DNA from: Lachnospiraceae bacterium
Lineage (GTDB): Bacteria > Bacillota > Clostridia > Lachnospirales > Lachnospiraceae
Assembly (NCBI GenBank): GCA_015056795.1
Contig: SVFO01000013.1
Location: 41,934-105,933 of the forward strand
Direction: 5' to 3'
Length of the DNA stretch: 64,000 bases
The position numbers were made by a program, and so were the translations under genes. Below are positions 58,892-64,000 of this stretch, one piece after another. Positions within the stretch are counted from its first letter, which is position 1. The number at the start of each line of letters is the position of its first letter. The notes beneath the pieces were generated by a model. The model did no database searches. It was not told where the DNA came from and worked only from the letters and a program-made list of their open reading frames with translations.

Positions 58892-60574
58892 ATGTACATG
58901 CAGGAATATGATCGGTGGTTGGCATTTAATCTGGAGGATCCGGATCTGCTTCCGGAGCTGCTTCGGGTGAAGGGAAATGAGGAAGAAATCAAGGATCGCT
59001 TTGCCGTGTCCTTACAGTTCGGTACTGCGGGACTTCGCGGAACCCTTGGCGCAGGTACAAACCGCATGAATATTTGGGTGGTTCGTCAGGCAACGCAGGG
59101 ACTTGCAAACTGGGTGTTGACGCAGGGTGGAAACCAGACGGTTGCGCTCTCCTATGACAGCCGCTTAAAGAGTGACGTTTTTGCGAAGGAGGCAGCAGGC
59201 GTCCTTGCGGCAAACGGAATCAAGGTTCGCATTTATGATGCGCTGATGCCCGTTCCCGCACTTTCCTTTGCAACAAGATATTATAACTGTAATGCAGGCG
59301 TTATGGTGACGGCTTCCCATAATCCCTCCAAGTATAACGGATATAAGGCCTATGGCCCTGACGGCTGCCAGATGACGGATGATGCGGCTGCCATTGTATA
59401 TGCGGAGATTCAAAAGACTGACGTTCTGACCGGTGCGAAGGTAATGTCCTTTGCAGAGGGCGTGGAGCAGGGACTGATCCGCTTTGTTGGAGATGACTGT
59501 AAGAAGGCATTTTATGAGGCGATTGAGGCGAGACAGGTTCGTCCCGGTCTGGCAAAGACCAGCGGCTTAAAGCTTGTTTACTCTCCTTTGAACGGTACCG
59601 GTTTAGTGCCTGTAACCCATATTTTGAATGACATGGGCATCACGGACGTAACCATCGTTCCCGAGCAGGAGTATCCCAGCGGTTACTTCACCACCTGCCC
59701 TTATCCTAACCCTGAGATTTTTGAGGCACTGAAGTATGGCCTTGAGCTTGCAAAGAAGGAAGGCGCAGATCTGATGCTGGCAACTGATCCCGACGCAGAC
59801 CGCGTTGGTATTGCCATGAAGTGCCCGGATGGAAGCTATGAGCTGGTTTCCGGTAATGAGATGGGCGTACTGCTTCTGGATTATATCTGCGCAGGACGCA
59901 TTGAAAAGGGAACCATGCCGAAGGACCCCGTAGCAGTAATGAGCCTTGTTTCCACGCCTTTGGCAGATGCCGTTGCAGCGAATTACGGCGTCGAGCATCG
60001 CCACGTGCTGACCGGCTTTAAGTGGATCGGAGATCAGATCGCACAGCTCGAGGCAGCCGGCGAGGTTGACCGCTTCATCTTTGGATTTGAGGAGAGCTAT
60101 GGCTATCTGGCAGGCCCTTACGTTCGCGATAAGGATGCCGTGATCGCTTCCATGCTGATCTGCGAGATGGCAGCTTATTACAGAAGCATCGGTTCCTCCA
60201 TCAAGCAGCGTCTGGAAGAGATTTATGCACAGTATGGAAGATACCTGAACAAGGTGGACTCCTTCGAATTCCCCGGCCTTTCCGGCATGGATAAGATGGC
60301 TTCCATCATGAAGGGCCTTCGTGAGAACGCACCGAAGGATTTCGCTGGCATCGCCGTAACGAAGGTGACGGACTATGCAAAGCCTGAGGAGACGGGACTT
60401 CCTAAGGCAAACGTACTGATCTACGGCCTGGAGGATGGTTCCACCGTCATCGTTCGTCCTTCCGGTACCGAGCCGAAGATCAAGATCTACTTCACGACGA
60501 AGGGCAAGGATCTTGCCGAGGCACAGGCGAAGAAGGATACGCTGGCAGAGGCTGCAAAGGCGATTCTTGCATAA
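58892..60574 (+). CDS. Phosphoglucomutase/phosphomannomutase (phospho-sugar mutase)
   Basis: A 560-residue alpha-D-phosphohexomutase, the PgcA size class, interconverting hexose-6- and hexose-1-phosphates in the cytoplasm. Motifs in order: FGTAGLRGTLGAGTNRMN near 44-61, active-site Ser in TASHNPSKYNGYKAYGPDG near 138-156, metal loop LATDPDADRVGIAM near 292-305, sugar-specificity loop GFEESYGYLAGPYVRDKDAV near 395, and phosphate-binding RPSGTEPKIKIYFTTKGK near 525. Codon use is strongly biased, suggesting high expression. The ATG at 58892 follows AGAGGAGG with 8-base spacing. It could supply glucose-1-phosphate to RfbA. It is not GlmM, which is shorter. Confidence 0.93.
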   Translation: MYMQEYDRWLAFNLEDPDLLPELLRVKGNEEEIKDRFAVSLQFGTAGLRGTLGAGTNRMNIWVVRQATQGLANWVLTQGGNQTVALSYDSRLKSDVFAKEAAGVLAANGIKVRIYDALMPVPALSFATRYYNCNAGVMVTASHNPSKYNGYKAYGPDGCQMTDDAAAIVYAEIQKTDVLTGAKVMSFAEGVEQGLIRFVGDDCKKAFYEAIEARQVRPGLAKTSGLKLVYSPLNGTGLVPVTHILNDMGITDVTIVPEQEYPSGYFTTCPYPNPEIFEALKYGLELAKKEGADLMLATDPDADRVGIAMKCPDGSYELVSGNEMGVLLLDYICAGRIEKGTMPKDPVAVMSLVSTPLADAVAANYGVEHRHVLTGFKWIGDQIAQLEAAGEVDRFIFGFEESYGYLAGPYVRDKDAVIASMLICEMAAYYRSIGSSIKQRLEEIYAQYGRYLNKVDSFEFPGLSGMDKMASIMKGLRENAPKDFAGIAVTKVTDYAKPEETGLPKANVLIYGLEDGSTVIVRPSGTEPKIKIYFTTKGKDLAEAQAKKDTLAEAAKAILA

Positions 60575-60593
60575 TTAAGACACAAAGGATAAG

Positions 60594-60631
60594 ACTGCCT
60601 TAAAGAGATGCTTGCTTTAAGGCAGTTTTTT
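60594..60631 (+). terminator. Intrinsic terminator after the phosphosugar mutase
   Basis: A 12-bp stem, ACTGCCTTAAAG at 60594-60605 with CTTTAAGGCAGT at 60615-60626, a 9-base loop, then a run of six T at 60626-60631. Confidence 0.9.
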
Positions 60632-60711
60632 GTTCATATCGAAAGGCTTATTTAGAAAAATTTTTCTGTACTTTATGAAAGATTGCTTTGGGGGCGGAGG
60701 GGAAGGCAGGC

Positions 60712-61437
60712 ATGTGCGGGATTTATCATATTGGTCGTGAATTGGATAGCGGAATTGAAAGCCTGATGAAGATGGTGAATCGGGAAAGGCGCAAGGAAAG
60801 TAGGGGAAGACGCGGCGAAGAAGATGAAGAATTCGGCGAAGGTATGAGAAGGCGCGGCGAATGGGTTGAATGTACAGAAAGGCTTCGTGAGGCAGTCAAT
60901 AGGTTCAATGATGGAGCTGCAAAGTGGTTGCCTGTAGCGATTTCGGATCGGGACATAAGGCCGACGGAGGAAGCACCAGTGCTGGCTGATTTTGAGAATC
61001 AGGTGATTTTGAAAAATGTGAGGTGGGGACTCCCGGGCTTTCAGAAGGGACAGGTCATTTTCAACGCAAGGAGCGAAACTGCCTTGGAGAAGGGCATGTT
61101 TCGGGAGGGAGTGCTGCACCATCGCATTGTCATTCCTGCCGTGAGCTTTTATGAATGGAATCGCCGAAGGGAAAAGAATGTTTTTACGAGGCCAGACGGC
61201 AAGATTCTCTATATGGCGGGCTTTTGTAAGGGAGAGGGAGGGGAGGTGCGCTTTACCATCCTGACGACGGCGGCAAATGAATCCATGCTTCCCGTGCATG
61301 ACAGAATGCCGCTGATCCTCGAGGAAAGCGAGATTGAGCCGTGGCTCTATCGGGAGGACTGGACGGAGTCCCTCCTAAGAAAGATTCCGGGGTCCCTTTC
61401 GCGGGAGGCGGAATATGAACAGCTGAGTTTATTCTAA
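60712..61437 (+). CDS. SOS response-associated peptidase (SRAP, YedK/HMCES-like)
   Basis: A 241-residue SRAP protein, which in other organisms links covalently to abasic sites in single-stranded DNA through Cys2. The start MCGIYHIG gives the essential Cys2 after Met removal, which fixes the ATG at 60712 over an upstream frame start at 60688. Other motifs: SDRDIRPTEEAPVL near 79-92, FNARSETALEKGMFREGV near 119, RIVIPAVSFYEWNRR near 140 with the family Glu in FYEW, and LPVHDRMPLIL near 198 with the active-site His. Residues 20-60 are a highly charged insertion. It is flanked by terminators on both sides, so it is a single-gene unit. Confidence 0.92.
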   Translation: MCGIYHIGRELDSGIESLMKMVNRERRKESRGRRGEEDEEFGEGMRRRGEWVECTERLREAVNRFNDGAAKWLPVAISDRDIRPTEEAPVLADFENQVILKNVRWGLPGFQKGQVIFNARSETALEKGMFREGVLHHRIVIPAVSFYEWNRRREKNVFTRPDGKILYMAGFCKGEGGEVRFTILTTAANESMLPVHDRMPLILEESEIEPWLYREDWTESLLRKIPGSLSREAEYEQLSLF

Positions 61438-61441
61438 TGGA

Positions 61442-61497
61442 AAGAGTCAATCATATGATGCGTAACATACATCGCATGATTGACTCTTATTTTGTTT
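61442..61497. terminator. Terminator between convergent SRAP and AAA-like genes
   Basis: AAGAGTCAATCAT at 61442-61454 pairs with ATGATTGACTCTT at 61476-61488, and the inner TGATGCG and CGCAT-side bases can extend it. ATTTTGTTT follows on the + strand. It lies between two convergent genes and may serve both. Confidence 0.78.
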
Positions 61498-61519
61498 AGA
61501 ATAAGACAAATCCACCAGG

Positions 61520-63106
61520 CTATGCCTGCTCAATCTGGCAAGCATGCTTTCCTGTTTTCTCATCATAGTTGATTCCGACTAGAAGTAGATTGCCTTTATA
61601 AGGTTTTAGGTTTGCAGTGTACATTTTCTTCTTAATTTGGGAAATCGCTCCGCCTGCCGTCTTGTCCCATTTCAATTCAACAACCATTGCGGGAAGCCTG
61701 GAAAAAGCCGCCGGAAGAAAAGCTATATCAGCGATTCCCTTGCCTCCGGGCATTTCTTCGATCTTTACATACTGACCGGTGGTGACTATATAAGCATACT
61801 TAATGATCGCCCTCAACGCCTGCTCGCTATTATAGAACTGTGGAGCATACTGTTCGCCCCTGATTTCATCAAGAGCTGTCGCAACATCATCACTTCGCCC
61901 GGCAATTGTATCGTCCAAAAGCTTCTGCGAACGCTTGATAAGTGTAATCCATCCACTATTTACATTCCTTTGAGCAAGGAACTGCTTAAACTCTATCTGT
62001 ACCTCTTCGTTAGGAATCTGTACTGTTTTTTCGGTTTCATGATAGGTCAAATAACCTAGGTGAATCAATAATGTCAAAACATCGTCCGCGCTTTCAAAGG
62101 ATTCAAAATCATTCTGGAAAGAATCGACATTAACGGTGATTCTGTCGCCAGCGATCAATCGTGCCACGGTTTCCTGAAGACCTTCAAAATCCATGTTAAT
62201 ATAGTTCTTTAGGGATTCTGCTGCAGATGTCTTTCGCCAATACGATTTACAACAGCCAGCCTTTAAGGCCTTCATTACGGAATATGGATTATAGACCGAT
62301 CCAATCACAGGAAGATCATAACCATCATACCATTTTTTTATCTCTTCAAACTCAATTTTTCCTTCTCGACAGCGTTCTTTTACTTCTTCCTGCGTGAAGC
62401 CTACAAATTCAGCAAATTCCAGTGTGTCAAGCATAGAGGACTCATCAAACTCAGAAATCGCGGATTGCGAGCCGTCCTTCTTAATCGGAAGAATGCCAGT
62501 CATATAGGCCGCGGCAACAACCTTTGGCGTGAAATTTGTGTTTTTAAACCATCCTCTCAGGAGATTCAGATACGCTTCCTGGGCGATGGCATCATCCTTT
62601 GCCTCCCGTATCATTGCGTCCCATTCATCAATGATAAAAATGAAGGGCTTCCCATCAGGCTGACTCACGATCCGAATCAGGAACTCATTCAAAGTGTCTC
62701 CGCTTTCCGATTGAAACCCGCTCTCAAGCAAATCCTTCAAAAGTGCCTGCTCAATTCGAGCAGGAACGGATTTCAGGGAACCATCAAGCTTTTTCACCTC
62801 TGAAACAAAACCCGAAATGTCCAGACAGATCACATTATAGTGATTTAGGTGGTCCTCAAAGTGTTCTGAATGGGCAATTTTCTTGTCGGCAAACAGCTTG
62901 TATGAATCGCATGAACAGTCATAATAGGCCGTCAGCATCTTTGCTGCATAAGATTTTCCAAAACGCCTTGGCCTGCTGATGCAAACAAGAGATTCATCGC
63001 CACCAACCCTCGCGTTTATCAGACGAATTAGTTCTGTTTTATCGACATAGTTATCCCCCGCGATCCGACGGAATGCCTGATTGCCAGGATTGACATAAAC
63101 ACCCAT
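61520..63106 (-). CDS. AAA-ATPase-like protein with C-terminal PD-(D/E)XK nuclease-like domain
   Basis: A 528-residue protein of the AAA-ATPase-like (PF09820-type) plus PDDEXK_9 type, abundant in gut anaerobes. N-terminal GNQAFRRIAGDNYVDKTELI and CISRPRRFGKSYAAKMLTAY near 43-62 contain the degenerate P-loop (RRFGKS). FIFIIDEWDAMIRE near 150 is the Walker B-like motif. The C-terminal part has GKGIADIAFLPAAFSRLPAM and VVELKWDKTAGGAISQIKKK near 460-490, with the D...E-x-K nuclease pattern. Function in the cell is unknown; mobile-element or defence roles have been proposed for such fusions. The ATG at 63106 has AAGGAG nine bases upstream, excluding a longer frame from 63196. Confidence 0.88.
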   Translation of the reverse strand: MGVYVNPGNQAFRRIAGDNYVDKTELIRLINARVGGDESLVCISRPRRFGKSYAAKMLTAYYDCSCDSYKLFADKKIAHSEHFEDHLNHYNVICLDISGFVSEVKKLDGSLKSVPARIEQALLKDLLESGFQSESGDTLNEFLIRIVSQPDGKPFIFIIDEWDAMIREAKDDAIAQEAYLNLLRGWFKNTNFTPKVVAAAYMTGILPIKKDGSQSAISEFDESSMLDTLEFAEFVGFTQEEVKERCREGKIEFEEIKKWYDGYDLPVIGSVYNPYSVMKALKAGCCKSYWRKTSAAESLKNYINMDFEGLQETVARLIAGDRITVNVDSFQNDFESFESADDVLTLLIHLGYLTYHETEKTVQIPNEEVQIEFKQFLAQRNVNSGWITLIKRSQKLLDDTIAGRSDDVATALDEIRGEQYAPQFYNSEQALRAIIKYAYIVTTGQYVKIEEMPGGKGIADIAFLPAAFSRLPAMVVELKWDKTAGGAISQIKKKMYTANLKPYKGNLLLVGINYDEKTGKHACQIEQA

Positions 63107-63138
63107 GAATGCGCTCCTTCCCTTAATCCATGATTGGC

Positions 63139-63155
63139 AGGTGGATAAACCACCT
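63139..63155. promoter_or_regulatory. Short palindrome in the leader of the AAA-like gene
   Basis: AGGTGG at 63139-63144 and CCACCT at 63150-63155 around ATAAA lie between the promoter and the start codon of the minus-strand gene, about 33 bases before the ATG. It may be an operator or a leader hairpin. Confidence 0.35.
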
Positions 63156-63167
63156 ATCTTAAATTTT

Positions 63168-63196
63168 ATTGTAAAGTCAGGGAACTGAAAAGTCAA
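63168..63196 (-). promoter_or_regulatory. Sigma-A type promoter for the AAA-like gene
   Basis: On the minus strand TTGACT (63196-63191) and TACAAT (63173-63168) are 17 bases apart. The predicted start near 63161 leaves a leader of about 55 bases. Confidence 0.68.
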
Positions 63197-63258
63197 GAAT
63201 TTCGAGCTTGCGAGAGCCCGCGCAGTGTTGTAAATATCAGTTACGGTAAGATGACAAT

Positions 63259-63915
63259 ATGTTGGAGAAAGGGGAGAGGAACTTGGGAACGACCTATGGA
63301 TATGTCAGAGTAAGCAGCAAGGAGCAAAATGAGGATCGGCAACTGATTGCCATGGAGGAGACGGGCATCCTCAGGAGGAACGTCTATGTCGACAAGCAGT
63401 CTGGAAAGGACTTTAACAGGCCACAATACCAGCGACTGATCAGGAGGCTTAAGGAAAACGATTTAATCTATGTCAAGAGCATCGACAGGCTTGGGAGGGA
63501 CTACGGGGAAATCATGGAACAATGGAGGATCATCACCAGGGAAAAGCATGCGGACGTCTGCGTCATCGACATGCCGCTCCTTGACACGCGCAGGGAAAAA
63601 AACCTGCTAGGAACCTTTATCAGCGACCTTGTGCTCGCCCTGCTTTCGTATGTTTCGGAAAACGAGCGCGTCAACATTCACCAGCGTCAGGCGGAAGGGA
63701 TTGCGGCCGCCAAAAGACGCGGCGTGCGCTTTGGAAGGCGGCCTGGGCCGCTCCCAGAAAACTTTCCCGAGGTCTATCAAAGGTGGAAGAGGAAGGAAAT
63801 CAGTGTCACGGAGGCGGCGAAGGAATGCGGCATGGCGCAGAGCACCTTTTATGACAGGTCTAAAAAGTATGAGAAGGCGGGGGAGGATGAGAGGGTGGGG
63901 AAAGAAGAGGATTAA
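63259..63915 (+). CDS. Small serine recombinase (resolvase/invertase family)
   Basis: A 218-residue serine recombinase, the size of Hin, Gin and Tn3-type resolvases. The catalytic domain (about residues 10-150) has YGYVRVSSKEQNEDRQLIAM with the nucleophile Ser in VRVSS, KSIDRLGRDYGEIMEQWRI near 73 with the family DRLGR motif, and VSENERVNIHQRQAEGIAAA near 133. A C-terminal helix-turn-helix follows (EISVTEAAKECGMAQSTFYD near 178), then a charged tail. Two starts are possible: ATG at 63259, or TTG at 63283 just after GGGGAGAGGAAC, which has the better ribosome site. A palindrome with a 2-bp centre follows the stop directly. Confidence 0.9.
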   Translation: MLEKGERNLGTTYGYVRVSSKEQNEDRQLIAMEETGILRRNVYVDKQSGKDFNRPQYQRLIRRLKENDLIYVKSIDRLGRDYGEIMEQWRIITREKHADVCVIDMPLLDTRREKNLLGTFISDLVLALLSYVSENERVNIHQRQAEGIAAAKRRGVRFGRRPGPLPENFPEVYQRWKRKEISVTEAAKECGMAQSTFYDRSKKYEKAGEDERVGKEED

Positions 63916-63918
63916 AAA

Positions 63919-63942
63919 TTCGGAAAAGTGTACTTTTCCGAA
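63919..63942. repeat. Palindrome with 2-bp centre, candidate recombination site
   Basis: Arms TTCGGAAAAGT (63919-63929) and ACTTTTCCGAA (63932-63942) are perfect inverse complements around a central GT, three bases after the recombinase stop codon. Serine-recombinase crossover sites such as hix have two roughly 12-bp half sites around a 2-bp core. No T tract follows, which argues against a plain terminator. No second copy was found by eye in the window. Confidence 0.5.
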
Positions 63943-64000
63943 AAACGATTTACGACATGAAAACACCCCAAAACCTATATCCTATGGGCATCCCGAAGAC

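Noticed and set aside
58566..59067. Minus-strand frames of 95 and 141 residues over the mutase leader and start
   Set aside because: No ribosome site and Ser/Leu/Pro-rich text complementary to the Glu/Ala-rich + strand remnant.
58892..60574. Assignment of the phosphosugar mutase as GlmM, completing the cdaA-cdaR-glmM set
   Set aside because: At 560 residues with the GFEESYGYLAGPYVRDKD loop it is of the PgcA phosphoglucomutase size class; GlmM is about 450 residues.
1..64000. CRISPR array, tRNA, rRNA, c-di-AMP or other known riboswitch, insertion sequence with transposase
   Set aside because: No regularly spaced repeats, no cloverleaf or rRNA sequence, no recognisable riboswitch core and no transposase were seen by eye.

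Overview
The window reads as chromosome of a Gram-positive, anaerobic Firmicute of the Lachnospiraceae type. This is inferred from the CdaA-CdaR pair, a Spo0A-type DNA-binding domain, ComF, YerB-like and YuiD-like proteins, strong AGGAGG-type ribosome sites, consensus sigma-A promoters and AGR/GAG-rich codon use. No rRNA, tRNA or CRISPR array was seen. Almost all genes lie on the + strand in tight, often ATGA-overlapping operons.

Layout. 1-6.7 kb: 3' part of recD2, comF, two unknown membrane proteins, the diadenylate cyclase cdaA with its partner cdaR, and an HPr-like protein with its own promoter. 6.8-8.4 kb (minus): a YerB-like lipoprotein and a YuiD-like membrane protein, sharing a bidirectional terminator and a divergent promoter region. 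8.6-10.1 kb: a polyprenyl-phosphate glycosyltransferase and an orphan Spo0A DNA-binding domain whose upstream region carries four TTCGAC cores.

10.3-38.9 kb is a large surface-polysaccharide locus. It holds an initiating polyprenyl glycosylphosphotransferase, a Wzz-like chain-length protein, an EpsG-like polymerase, many GT2/GT4 glycosyltransferases, a secreted glucosaminidase-like protein, a PseC-like aminotransferase with a PseH-like acetyltransferase, a PglK/MsbA-like ABC exporter, a GtrII/GtrB-like glucosylation pair, WecE (dTDP-Fuc4N synthesis), GT-C-like membrane proteins and three SGNH-fold proteins. Two two-gene modules (10272-12184 and 36008-37895) are paralogous.

39.1-43.2 kb encodes a 1365-residue membrane-anchored muramidase with 24 intracellular YDQ-x-x pentapeptides and four extracellular beta-repeats. 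A 60-nt hairpin and an 82-bp tandem repeat follow. 43.6-54.8 kb looks like an ABC-transporter-dependent polysaccharide export locus: rfbA, rfbC, a Wzm-like permease, a Wzt-like ATPase with a C-terminal cargo domain, a methyltransferase-kinase-like fusion that resembles the WbdD chain-terminator architecture, an RsmH paralogue and two large multidomain glycosyltransferases.

54.8-57.9 kb: a DUF1700/DUF4097 pair overlapping a 7TM-HD-GYP protein. 57.9-64 kb: a decayed gene, a phosphosugar mutase with a long leader, an SRAP protein, an AAA-ATPase-like/PD-(D/E)XK protein (minus) and a small serine recombinase followed by a palindrome with a 2-bp centre.

Family assignments come from reading motifs by eye; no database search was run.
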